Virus record (IMG/VR): IMGVR_UViG_3300031952_000008
Coordinates: 1-64,000 of that record
Direction: 5' to 3' (one strand)
DNA length: 64,000 nt
Origin: a virus
This document shows positions 49,803 to 57,497 of the stretch, one piece after another. The notes below the pieces were generated by a model that was not told the origin of the DNA, searched no databases, and was given only the letters and a program-made list of their open reading frames with translations. A program made the position numbers and the translations under genes. The stretch's first letter is position 1. Every line of letters begins with the position of its first letter.

Positions 49803-50108
49803 TTACTTACCCCTTAAAAAAGAATCTAACTTAGATTTAAAATCTTCTTTATGTTTAAAATCTATCGGTTTAACTTTTTCATCTTTTAAAAAGTTTTGAA
49901 CGTTATTATCTAAATCGCCTTCAATAACTTCAGCACTATGACTCTCCCTATATTTTTTTACAGCCGCATTAGCAGTAGCAAAAGATTTACCTTCATCACC
50001 ATTATATTCTTTATAAGCGGCATTAAAAGCACTCATCCAAATTCTTTTAAGATTTGATGGCAACTTCTTAACGAATGGAGGTAGCTCACTCTCATTTGTA
50101 TATGGCAT
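49803..50108 (-). CDS. ChaB-domain protein
   Basis: A 101-residue protein. Residues 1-52 are a ChaB domain: MPYTNESELPPFVKKLP, then WMSAFNAAYKEY and ATANAAVKKY, matching P....LP.....LP.......Y..AFN.A...... .....A...A...VK. ChaB-like proteins are frequent in head gene clusters of tailed viruses, although their function there is unknown. The tail is charged. ATG 50108 follows AAAGGTGATTTA. Confidence 0.8.
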   Translation of the reverse strand: MPYTNESELPPFVKKLPSNLKRIWMSAFNAAYKEYNGDEGKSFATANAAVKKYRESHSAEVIEGDLDNNVQNFLKDEKVKPIDFKHKEDFKSKLDSFLRGK

Positions 50109-50121
50109 AATAAATCACCTT

Positions 50122-50736
50122 TTATTTTAAATCTACTTCGATTTTGTTACCAGTAACGGCACCATGAATAACTGTAGATAGTTCAGTAAAAGTAAGACCT
50201 TTACCAACTAATCCTCTTGCAGGGTCCATATATTCTTGTTCGCTATAAACACTTGCACTAACTTCATTGATTAAACCATCAAGAATATTTCTTGCTGTAG
50301 TTTCATCATTAATATGTCCCCACCATCTTATTCCGGCCTTTAATCCGTTAGGTGTTGGTATACCATTGTCAAAAGCTATCTTATCAACAACTCCGACAAT
50401 AACAGAAGTTTCTTCATCTCTATGGTCAGAAATGATTGGAAATCTTTGGTTAACAGGATTATCTACTGCTTTAAGCATTTCTTCCTTTGTATAAAACCTT
50501 CTTTGAGGTCTTCCTTCTACCAAGAATATTCCTTTAACTTTAAGAGGTAGTTTAAATCCGCTAGATAAAGATTCTGCTGTTTCAAAATCTGTAGATAACT
50601 TTTCAGGTATATTATTTTTTATAACTTGTTCTGCCATATCCAATTTTAACATCATACTGGCTCGTAGTAATTCCTGAGACAACCTAAGTTGTTCCATTAT
50701 TAGTTCTTCTTCCTTTTTATATAATTTTTCTATCAT
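50122..50736 (-). CDS. Prohead maturation protease
   Basis: A 204-residue protein between portal and scaffold, the usual place of a capsid maturation protease. Visible: KLPLKVKGIFLVEGRPQ..FYTKEEM, ISDHRD with the candidate catalytic His (about residue 106) and LINEVSASVYSEQ with the candidate nucleophile Ser, followed by GKGLTFTELSTVI. This is the order of the assemblin-like/S78-type prohead proteases. The first 45 residues form a charged helix that may target the scaffold. It starts by ATGA overlap with the upstream gene. Confidence 0.72.
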   Translation of the reverse strand: MIEKLYKKEEELIMEQLRLSQELLRASMMLKLDMAEQVIKNNIPEKLSTDFETAESLSSGFKLPLKVKGIFLVEGRPQRRFYTKEEMLKAVDNPVNQRFPIISDHRDEETSVIVGVVDKIAFDNGIPTPNGLKAGIRWWGHINDETTARNILDGLINEVSASVYSEQEYMDPARGLVGKGLTFTELSTVIHGAVTGNKIEVDLK

Positions 50737-51050
50737 TGAACATCAAGCCTATCAAAATTTTTATGGTTACTTAACTTTCCCTTTACTTCCTTATGTAATC
50801 TAACGATATCCTCCCTAGATAATTTTTCACAGTTTCCTGAACTGTAAAAGAGATGTAACATTGTGTGCAACATTCTCAATTTCTCCATGGGATATATTTC
50901 CAAATCTGTATTTGGAGTAATAACCCCAAGAGTGTTTTTCAACTCTTGGGGAGTGTTAGTTTTGGAGGGAGCGGTTTCTTGGGGCAATACTGCCTCAATA
51001 AGCCTCTCAAAAGACAATAATTCTTCATCTAATTTCTTTAAGTTATTCAT
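50733..51050 (-). CDS. Unknown head-locus protein
   Basis: A 105-residue helical protein with a Pro/Thr-rich linker (about residues 26-40, APSKTNTPQELKN). No family is recognised. It is coupled by ATGA overlaps to both the portal gene upstream and the protease gene downstream, so it belongs to head assembly by position. Confidence 0.55.
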   Translation of the reverse strand: MNNLKKLDEELLSFERLIEAVLPQETAPSKTNTPQELKNTLGVITPNTDLEIYPMEKLRMLHTMLHLFYSSGNCEKLSREDIVRLHKEVKGKLSNHKNFDRLDVQ

Positions 51051-52492
51051 TTTATGTTAGGCAATCCTTCTCCTTTAAAACTTGAATCTTGACTAGATTT
51101 CATCTTCGTTTTATTTCCAGATTGGCTACCAGCTGGTGAACCTGGTTCGTATGGATGCCAAGATTCCATATCTTGGTTCTTTATTTCCTTAGAAGTGCCA
51201 TCAATAGATACTTTAGATGACCCACCTAATGAAAGTCCTATCATTGTTCTTGCCTCTTCCCTGTCTATCAAACCTGCTTGGAACAGTTCCACCGCTCTTT
51301 GTCCTGTAGCGTCTGCGTCTTCGGCAACGTCTCTGAAAACAAATTTTGGAGCTTTGAAACCTGAAAGGTCTGCGTATTGTTGGAAAAGTTCATTTATTCC
51401 TGTTTCGAAAATCAATTGGTTATCTCGCATGGCACGATAGAAGTGTTTGGAAAGCGTTATAGTTTCTGCCCTGTTATCCCCACCACTACCTAAAAGGATA
51501 GATTTTGGAACTCCAGTATCGGAAACTACTGCATCTAAGAAATAATCTGCGTAATCATTAAAATTTTGCCTTCCAGGAGAAAGAAACTCAATAGTTTGGT
51601 CCTCTCCTAAAGAAATCTCTTGTTGGCCATTTAATTTACCAATGGTTTTCATCCATTTTCCAAGAATTAAAGGACTTTTTGCATTAGTTTTAAGAACCAT
51701 TAATGGATTAGCTGTTTTAATAGCTGCCAAAGCAGCCGCCTTTTCCATGTTCATAAGCCTAATTAAAGTATCATAACCTGGTTGAAGAGTTGATATACCA
51801 CTAAACTCATCACCAAAAGTATTATATTTGATGTGAGTTATTTTATCCTTTGGAACATCCACTAATATTTCTGTTCCCAGTTCAGGGTCAAAGACCTTTT
51901 GGGCATACATTAATGGAGTTTTATCGTCACCAAAAATTATGGTATGTGTAACTTCGTCATATTTGAATCCAAATGTTAAAGGATGAACTTGTCTAAGAAG
52001 TAAAATGTCTTTCCCTCCTTGAGAAAGAATGTGTTCCCAGTAATTATTACCAAAAACATCAGCGTTTATGCTAGATTGTCTTAAGAAAGATTCTCCACCT
52101 GAGTTCTTTATTAAGTCACTGCATTTTTTAACTCCTTCCGAATCTTCACCAATAATATCATATCCTCTACTTACCATTTCGGAAGCTCGGATATTTACTG
52201 CTCTAAATATAAATTGATTTCTTAAATAAAGAGATTGAAAACATCTTAAATCTACCCTTCTACTCATTTCATTCATTATGTCAGTTAATTGTCTTTGGTC
52301 TGAGGCTATAGCACTAGGGTTAGTGGTTTGACTATCCACTCCTAATTCTTCTAGAAGTCTATTGGAAGCTAATAGTTCAGATTCTCTCTGTTCTAGTTGT
52401 TCCTTTAATTTTTGATGTTGCCCTCTATAGTCTTTTGATAGAAATTTGAATATTCCCAAAGAAAATCCTTGTTTTTCTGTTTGTTCCGCCAT
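51047..52492 (-). CDS. Portal protein
   Basis: A 481-residue protein of normal portal length. An N-terminal coiled segment (about 20-60) is followed by the portal core: RNQFIFRAVNIRASEMVSRGYDI near 92-114, DVFGNNYWEH, DVPKDKITHIKYNTFGDEFSG, the stem helices after LQPGYDTLIRLMNMEKAAALAA, GVPKSILLGSGGDNRAE and the wing/crown region (DLSGFKAPKFVFRD). Portals form a dodecameric ring through which the terminase packages DNA. It is the first gene of the late operon. No Shine-Dalgarno site precedes ATG 52492, and a TATA box lies only about 42 bases upstream, so the leader is short. Confidence 0.9.
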   Translation of the reverse strand: MAEQTEKQGFSLGIFKFLSKDYRGQHQKLKEQLEQRESELLASNRLLEELGVDSQTTNPSAIASDQRQLTDIMNEMSRRVDLRCFQSLYLRNQFIFRAVNIRASEMVSRGYDIIGEDSEGVKKCSDLIKNSGGESFLRQSSINADVFGNNYWEHILSQGGKDILLLRQVHPLTFGFKYDEVTHTIIFGDDKTPLMYAQKVFDPELGTEILVDVPKDKITHIKYNTFGDEFSGISTLQPGYDTLIRLMNMEKAAALAAIKTANPLMVLKTNAKSPLILGKWMKTIGKLNGQQEISLGEDQTIEFLSPGRQNFNDYADYFLDAVVSDTGVPKSILLGSGGDNRAETITLSKHFYRAMRDNQLIFETGINELFQQYADLSGFKAPKFVFRDVAEDADATGQRAVELFQAGLIDREEARTMIGLSLGGSSKVSIDGTSKEIKNQDMESWHPYEPGSPAGSQSGNKTKMKSSQDSSFKGEGLPNIK

Positions 52493-52779
52493 TTTATATA
52501 AAATCTTAATAAATTTATAAATAATCTTAACACTATATAAAAAATAAGTCTCTACATAGTATATATAATCTTCCAGTATATAAATGTTTCGATTTTACTT
52601 AGTCTACCCTAGTATAATTTGAACTAAATAACGTCGTCTATTTAAAAAAATAACCCTAATACAATACATACATTTTTATACTATTACAACAATGGCATAT
52701 AAAACCTTCGTTTTAAAAACGATAGATTTATATAGTAGAACATTCATATGATATATTAGATATAAAATATTTGTGTAAT
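52493..52779. promoter_or_regulatory. Divergent promoter region between late operon and right-hand operon
   Basis: 287 bases, very AT-rich, without a gene. On the - strand TTTATATA (52541 down to 52534) would give a leader of about 20 bases for the portal gene. On the + strand TTTATATAG (52727-52735) would start transcription near 52757 for the next gene. CGTTTT-A-AAAACG (52708-52720) is a palindrome placed just before the + strand TATA box, a good operator candidate. TATATATAAT occurs near 52558-52567 as well. Confidence 0.6.
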
Positions 52780-53172
52780 ATGGTAAAGGAACGAATGATT
52801 CGGAAACGAAACAAGAGCTTTTTCACCAAAGCTAAGAAAGGCGTTAAGTTTGTTGAGGAAATTTATACAAAATATGAAAAAATCTATAACTTCTATTGTC
52901 CCAAGTGCAGAACTAAATTTGATACAGATACTTATAAATACACAATTACTGTATATTCCACATTAAACTTAATAACTAGGCACACTTGTGGAATTAGGTG
53001 TCATAGGTTTATAAAAACAGATTATGATATTGTAGAAAAACTGTTTTTAGAAAGTAATAAAACCCCAACATATTATCCCAAACATAAAAAAATCAGGGAA
53101 GGATTTAAAAAGAGAATGTATGTTAAACAATCAAAACATAAAATTAATGATAAAGATGAATTCGAGGTGTAA
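52780..53172 (+). CDS. Basic zinc-ribbon-like protein
   Basis: A 130-residue, Lys-rich protein. FYCPKCRTKFDTDTYKY (about residues 38-54) and, 20 residues later, HTCGIRCHRF supply a C..C...C...C set for one zinc ion. The rest is basic and probably binds nucleic acid. ATG 52780 and ATG 52795 are both possible; AAGGA is four bases before the latter. It is the first gene of the right-hand operon, so it may be an early regulator. Confidence 0.55.
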   Translation: MVKERMIRKRNKSFFTKAKKGVKFVEEIYTKYEKIYNFYCPKCRTKFDTDTYKYTITVYSTLNLITRHTCGIRCHRFIKTDYDIVEKLFLESNKTPTYYPKHKKIREGFKKRMYVKQSKHKINDKDEFEV

Positions 53173-53175
53173 AAC

Positions 53176-53604
53176 ATGGTTAAAAATGGATTGAAAATCC
53201 GCTATAAAGGCAACGATGCCTTGTCCACTCAAAAAATAAATCATATAGTATATGGAAAGTTACATAAAGTAAAAGGGAATTGTATGAACTATACCCCAGG
53301 TATACTACATGCGGTAGAATATGTTAAACTTTATAATGGTTGTTATTTCATTCCAGACCAAGTATTTCATATTCAATCAGGACTAGGAAGTTCACCAACT
53401 CCTATGGAAGATTTAGAAAAAAACATAAGGGAATCCATCGGAACGTTATGTTTTGACTTATTAATCGAGAAATTCGAGCTTCCGGAAGATGAACATTTCA
53501 AAAAGTATGTTTTCAAAAATGGTTTTAATTATTGGAAAGATTACACAAGAGACTTAGGGAGAGTGTTTAAATGCAAGGGGAAATTCAATCTGGAACTGGT
53601 GTAG
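53176..53604 (+). CDS. Unknown protein, 142 aa
   Basis: A 142-residue protein with no recognised motif. It looks alpha/beta with several Cys that are not paired as CxxC. The C-terminal end overlaps the next gene by 34 bases. ATG 53176 follows GAGGTGTAAAAC. Confidence 0.55.
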   Translation: MVKNGLKIRYKGNDALSTQKINHIVYGKLHKVKGNCMNYTPGILHAVEYVKLYNGCYFIPDQVFHIQSGLGSSPTPMEDLEKNIRESIGTLCFDLLIEKFELPEDEHFKKYVFKNGFNYWKDYTRDLGRVFKCKGKFNLELV

Positions 53605-54137
53605 AAACACCAATTAAGGAGAAAGAAACTAAATATAAAACTTCTGGAGTTAAAGATAGGGCTCTGGAACTTTACGAGAATGGAATGAATCCTTCCGAAA
53701 TAACTAAAAAATTAACTGAGGAAGGATTTGAATGTAGTGATGAAGGAATTAGACAGATGTTACTTAATAATTCAAAAGTTAGAAAGAACGTGATTTCAGA
53801 TATTCAATTAACAAAGAAATTCAAAGATATGGTCTTGGATTATGAAAAGGAACTCAAAACTATCTTTGATGAAATAAACGAAGTTAAAGCTATGGCCAAA
53901 AATGAAAAGGAGTACAATGCTTACTCGGCTTTAGTAGGACGAATGTTACAAGGCATAGAATTGTTTTCCAAGATAGCAGGAGACTTTAAAGAACAAAAAA
54001 TAGATATTAATGTAATTATTGGCGAGATAGATAATAGAGTTAGAGCAAGTAAAGGAATATTTGAAGAACCTATAGATATTAATGCTGTTATTATCGAAGA
54101 CGATAAACGAATAGCAAAATCTAAAGAAGAACAATGA
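53571..54137 (+). CDS. HTH coiled-coil protein, possibly small terminase
   Basis: A 188-residue protein. Residues about 27-65 (VKDRALELYENGMNPSEI, TKKLTEEGFECSDEGI) form a helix-turn-helix of the type found in small terminase subunits and transposase-like regulators. Residues about 85-135 are a coiled coil (DYEKELKTIFDEINEVKAMAK). The combination of an N-terminal helix-turn-helix and an oligomerising coiled coil, near the portal, suggests a DNA-recognising terminase small subunit. The large subunit is not in the window. A transcription regulator is an equal alternative. Confidence 0.5.
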   Translation: MQGEIQSGTGVETPIKEKETKYKTSGVKDRALELYENGMNPSEITKKLTEEGFECSDEGIRQMLLNNSKVRKNVISDIQLTKKFKDMVLDYEKELKTIFDEINEVKAMAKNEKEYNAYSALVGRMLQGIELFSKIAGDFKEQKIDINVIIGEIDNRVRASKGIFEEPIDINAVIIEDDKRIAKSKEEQ

Positions 54138-54487
54138 AAGTTGGTATTGTAGGTAGTAGGAAACGAATAGATAAGAGTAATGTTATAAAGTTAGTAGATT
54201 CATTAAATAAAAAAGATATTGTAGTATCGGGTGGATGTAAAGGAGTAGATACTTGGGCTATTGAAAGAGCTAAAGAAAGAAAAATGAATACTATTATAAT
54301 ACTACCAGAAAAACCTACTATCGAAACTACTTACTTTGATGCTGTTAAAAGATTTTATAAACGAAATGAAGCAATAGCTAAAGAAGCTGACATAATTTAT
54401 GCTTTTGTATCCTTTGATAGAAAAGGTGGAACGGAAAATACTATTAAACATGCCAAAAAGTTAGGTAAGGAGGTTGTTATATTATGA
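54134..54487 (+). CDS. SLOG/DUF2493-like nucleotide-binding protein
   Basis: A 117-residue Rossmann-like protein. KVGIVGSRKR at the N-terminus, VVSGGCKGVDTWAIERAKE near 31-49 and a final RKGGTENTIKHAKKLGKEV match the cpYpsA-related SLOG (DUF2493) group, related to DprA and LOG. These proteins bind nucleotides or nucleotide-derived ligands; here the ligand is unknown. It is coupled by overlap to both neighbours. Confidence 0.75.
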   Translation: MKVGIVGSRKRIDKSNVIKLVDSLNKKDIVVSGGCKGVDTWAIERAKERKMNTIIILPEKPTIETTYFDAVKRFYKRNEAIAKEADIIYAFVSFDRKGGTENTIKHAKKLGKEVVIL

Positions 54488-55221
54488 AAATAGTGAATTT
54501 AGGATTAGGCCAGGTTGGAAAGCCTTTAAAGGAAATATGTGAAAAGAATGGTCATCAAACATTTACAATAGAACTAGATTATCAAGATGTTATACCAGAA
54601 GATATAGATATTATGATGGTTAACATTCCTTACAACAATAAATTTATTGATATAGTAACTAAAAGGATAGAAGAAGTTAAACCTAAAATAGTTATTATAA
54701 ATTCCACAGTTGATATGGGAACTACTAGAAGTATTGAAGAAATATCTGGAATCCCATGTACACACTCTCCTATAAGAGGAGTACATCCTTACCTAAAAGA
54801 AGGTATTATGACATTTGTTAAATATGTAGGTGCCACAAATATGGAAGTAATGGATAAGGTTGTAGAGTTCTTTGAAAAGATGGGAATAGATACTAAAGCA
54901 TTTAATTCGCCAGAAGAAACAGAACTTGCTAAACTACTTTGCACCACCACCTATGGCGAATATATTGCTTGGGCAACAGAAGTTAAAAGGATATGTGATA
55001 AACATGGTTTAAATTTTGATAATGTTTATACAGACTGGAACCTAACTTATAATGTAGGTTTTATGGAATTAGGTATGCCTCATGTGGTGAGACCAATACT
55101 AAAACCAAATAAAGGGGGGTTTTTAGGCCACTGCGTTTTTGAAAATTCCCAAATATTAGATAAAGAACTATCTAAAGACTGGAAACATATTAAAAAAATA
55201 GGGAAGTGGGTTCAAGAATGA
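54484..55221 (+). CDS. Short UDP-glucose/GDP-mannose dehydrogenase-like protein
   Basis: A 245-residue protein. The NAD-binding loop GLGQVGKP is at residues 7-14. INSTVDMGTTRSI, THSPIRGVHPYLKEG, EETELAKLL and GFLGHCVFENSQIL (near 210-224) follow the family in order; the last contains the candidate catalytic Cys of the GGHC.xKD motif. Normal family members have 400 or more residues, and here the C-terminal nucleotide-sugar domain is missing. It may oxidise a smaller substrate or be catalytically altered. It leads into the sugar island. ATGA-type overlaps join it to both neighbours. Confidence 0.7.
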   Translation: MKIVNLGLGQVGKPLKEICEKNGHQTFTIELDYQDVIPEDIDIMMVNIPYNNKFIDIVTKRIEEVKPKIVIINSTVDMGTTRSIEEISGIPCTHSPIRGVHPYLKEGIMTFVKYVGATNMEVMDKVVEFFEKMGIDTKAFNSPEETELAKLLCTTTYGEYIAWATEVKRICDKHGLNFDNVYTDWNLTYNVGFMELGMPHVVRPILKPNKGGFLGHCVFENSQILDKELSKDWKHIKKIGKWVQE

Positions 55222-55457
55222 TAAGCAAAGGAATAATTGATAGCATAGAAAAATACTCTTTCGTGACTAAAGTAACTGTTTCCAAAGATTTTTATATTAC
55301 AGTATTTTATAAAACTAATGGTAAAGAAAGGCATAAATCTATAAGTAGAAGGGCTAATCATAACGAACTGGTTGAATTTTTGACCAAGATAAGAATGGAA
55401 GCAGATAAGCCAATGCTTCCTGAATTTAAAGATGATTTGCCTATCGAAATAGTTTAA
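55218..55457 (+). CDS. Small unknown protein
   Basis: A 79-residue protein with a beta-rich first half (VTKVTVSKDFYITVFYKTNG) and a polar second half. ATG 55218 overlaps the upstream stop (ATGA); the longer GTG start at 55206 lacks a ribosome-binding site. No family is recognised. Confidence 0.55.
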   Translation: MISKGIIDSIEKYSFVTKVTVSKDFYITVFYKTNGKERHKSISRRANHNELVEFLTKIRMEADKPMLPEFKDDLPIEIV

Positions 55458-55469
55458 GGAGGGATAATA

Positions 55470-56207
55470 ATTAAATATTGTAAAGATTGTGGTATACAAA
55501 TTTGTGTTGGAGCCAAACAATGGTGCCGAAAGTGTTATTGGAAATCTTTAAAAGGTAGAAAAGTAATATTTACGGAAGAACATAAAAATAATATAAGTAA
55601 ATCTTTAACTGGTAAGAAATTAACACCTATACACATAGAGAATTGTAGAAAATCACATCTAGGTTCGATACCATGGAATAGAGGAAAAGTGGGAGTCTAT
55701 TCGGAAGAAACCCTAGAACTATTTAAAAAAACACATCTCGGTAAAATAGCCTCTACAGAAACAAGAAAAAAGATGTCTTTATCGCATATAGGTTTTAAAC
55801 ACCCACCAAGAACAGAAGAATGGAAAATAAAACAAAGAAAAGCACATTTAGGTAGAACTGGAAAACTAGCAAGTAATTGGCAAGGTGGCAAAACAGAAGC
55901 TACTAAATTAATTAGAAATAGTATAGAATATAAAGAATGGCGAAACCAAGTATTCAAACGAGATGATTATACTTGTCGATTTTGTAAAGTAAAAGGAAAG
56001 GATTTAGAGGCACATCATATATATCCTATTCATAAAAGTATAAAATTTATCTATGATGTTGATAACGGAATAACACTTTGTAAATTTTGTCATGGTTTTA
56101 TAGATAAAAAAAGAAGAATAAAGGAGGAAAGAAAATGGTACATCTCGTGCACATGGCAGTCATCGGTTCCGACCGTTATGACATTGAAAAATTGGGTAAT
56201 GCTTTAA
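55470..56207 (+). CDS. HNH homing endonuclease with zinc ribbon and NUMOD3 repeats, ATT in the start position
   Basis: A 246-codon frame. KYCKDCGIQIC and CRKCY form an N-terminal zinc ribbon (residues 2-29). Residues about 45-135 are tandem NUMOD3-type DNA-binding motifs (EEHKNNISKSLTGKK, CRKSHLGSIPWN, TRKKMSLSHIGFKHP). The HNH domain follows: YTCRFCKVKGKDLEAHHIYPIHK, broken here as YTCRFCKVKG and LEAHHIYPIHK, and NGITLCKFCHGFI. No ATG/GTG/TTG lies upstream of the zinc ribbon; ATT 55470 is seven bases after AAGGAGGG. A GTG at 55689 would remove the ribbon and the first NUMOD3 repeats. The 3' end overlaps the next gene by 73 bases. Confidence 0.8.
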   Translation: MKYCKDCGIQICVGAKQWCRKCYWKSLKGRKVIFTEEHKNNISKSLTGKKLTPIHIENCRKSHLGSIPWNRGKVGVYSEETLELFKKTHLGKIASTETRKKMSLSHIGFKHPPRTEEWKIKQRKAHLGRTGKLASNWQGGKTEATKLIRNSIEYKEWRNQVFKRDDYTCRFCKVKGKDLEAHHIYPIHKSIKFIYDVDNGITLCKFCHGFIDKKRRIKEERKWYISCTWQSSVPTVMTLKNWVML

Positions 56208-56371
56208 AGAAAGTAAAAGATTCATTGGGTGGAGAGTTTGAATTTTTAATAACTAACGATAGAATTACCGTTAGAGACCCAGAAATGTTATTTAAAGAAT
56301 ATAGGGCTTTACTAGATTCCATGCAAGAACTATATTTAAAATATAAAGATAAAGAAAAAAAGGAATTATAA
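56135..56371 (+). CDS. Small unknown protein
   Basis: A 78-residue protein, mixed alpha/beta, ending in a Lys-rich helix (ALLDSMQELYLKYKDKEKK). ATG 56135 follows AAAGGAGGAAAGAAA, the ribosome-binding site, which lies inside the endonuclease gene. No family is recognised. It leads directly (one-base overlap) into the glycosyltransferase. Confidence 0.55.
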   Translation: MVHLVHMAVIGSDRYDIEKLGNALKKVKDSLGGEFEFLITNDRITVRDPEMLFKEYRALLDSMQELYLKYKDKEKKEL

Positions 56372-57390
56372 TGAAAATAGCACTACTTGCTCAAAATTGG
56401 GGGTTTGGAAGAGGCGTTGCCTACAACGCTTTAGCTTATGTTAAAGCCTTACTTGCTTTAGGACACGAAGTTACTGTATTACGATTTGGTCAATTAGATG
56501 AGAACGCTCCAGAATTTGACCTTCCGATTAAAAAGATAGACTCTCCAGACTTTTGGCAAGTGGATGGAACCTTTTTTAAAACCATATTGGATTTAGAAAA
56601 ACCTGATTATTGCTTATTTTTCGAATACGACCAGTGGGTAGTTAATAAAGATAACTTAATCGAAATCTGTTGGGAAAAAGGAGTTAAACCAATAGGTGCT
56701 TGGATTGCTTGGGAGAAACTATTTAATACATCAGTTCCTAAATTTAAAAGGTTTCATAAAATATTCAGTCATACTAAAGAACAGGTTAAGATATTTCGAA
56801 GATTTGGTTTAACTAATACCTATTTAGTTCCTTTTGGGTTAGATTTAAAAGAATATGAAGGAGAAAAGTTTCCTCATAGCAAATTTGTATTCTTACACAC
56901 ATCAGGATTTGGAGGAGTTAAAGGAAGAAGAAATACGGAACTAGTAGTAGAAGCATTTAAGAAACTTAATGACCCAAACACCTCACTTATTTTAACTAGT
57001 CAAAAAGTTGCTAACTTACCATATTCCGAGATTAAGAAACTATATAAAAAAGCAGATTGTTATCTTTGTCCAAGTAAATGGGAAGGATTAGGAATACCAA
57101 ACATAGAAGCAATAATAAGTGGAACGCCAGTAATAACAACAAACTATCCTCCAATGAATGAAATAGTAAAGGATAGGGTTAGTGGATTATTAGTAGATGC
57201 TGATGATTATATAGAAACTAAAGAAATAGGTGTTGCACAACAAATAATAGAAGTAGATGATTTGATTGAAAAAATGAAGTTAGTTATGAATCCAGAAATA
57301 CACGAAATACTAGTAAAAGGCTGTCAAATTGAAAAAGAACGATTTAGCCAAGAGAAAATGATGGAGGCTTTAAAAAAGGAGTTGATGTAA
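56371..57390 (+). CDS. GT4-type glycosyltransferase
   Basis: A 339-residue GT-B glycosyltransferase. The N-terminal domain has AQNWGFGRGVAYNALAYVKALLALGHEV; the C-terminal domain has FLHTSGFGGVKGRRNTELVVEAF and YLCPSKWEGLGIPNIEAIISGTPVITT with the E(x7)E-type motif that binds the nucleotide sugar. It transfers a sugar from a nucleotide donor to an unknown acceptor at the inner face of the membrane or in the cytosol. It overlaps the upstream stop by one base. Confidence 0.88.
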   Translation: MKIALLAQNWGFGRGVAYNALAYVKALLALGHEVTVLRFGQLDENAPEFDLPIKKIDSPDFWQVDGTFFKTILDLEKPDYCLFFEYDQWVVNKDNLIEICWEKGVKPIGAWIAWEKLFNTSVPKFKRFHKIFSHTKEQVKIFRRFGLTNTYLVPFGLDLKEYEGEKFPHSKFVFLHTSGFGGVKGRRNTELVVEAFKKLNDPNTSLILTSQKVANLPYSEIKKLYKKADCYLCPSKWEGLGIPNIEAIISGTPVITTNYPPMNEIVKDRVSGLLVDADDYIETKEIGVAQQIIEVDDLIEKMKLVMNPEIHEILVKGCQIEKERFSQEKMMEALKKELM

Positions 57391-57392
57391 AT

Positions 57393-57485
57393 ATGGGAGA
57401 TGAAGATTATGAAGGCGGATTCGAAGATGATGATGAAGATGTTTTCAATGATGGTCACGATGATGCTATTATAGAAGATGAATAG
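57393..57485 (+). CDS. Very small acidic protein
   Basis: A 30-residue frame consisting largely of Asp, Glu and Gly (EDDDEDVFNDGHDDAIIEDE). ATG 57393 lies behind AAGGAGTTGATGTAAAT. The composition resembles DNA mimics, but 30 residues is very short. The support is only the start signal and the fit between two genes. Confidence 0.4.
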   Translation: MGDEDYEGGFEDDDEDVFNDGHDDAIIEDE

Positions 57486-57497
57486 GAGGGGTTATTA

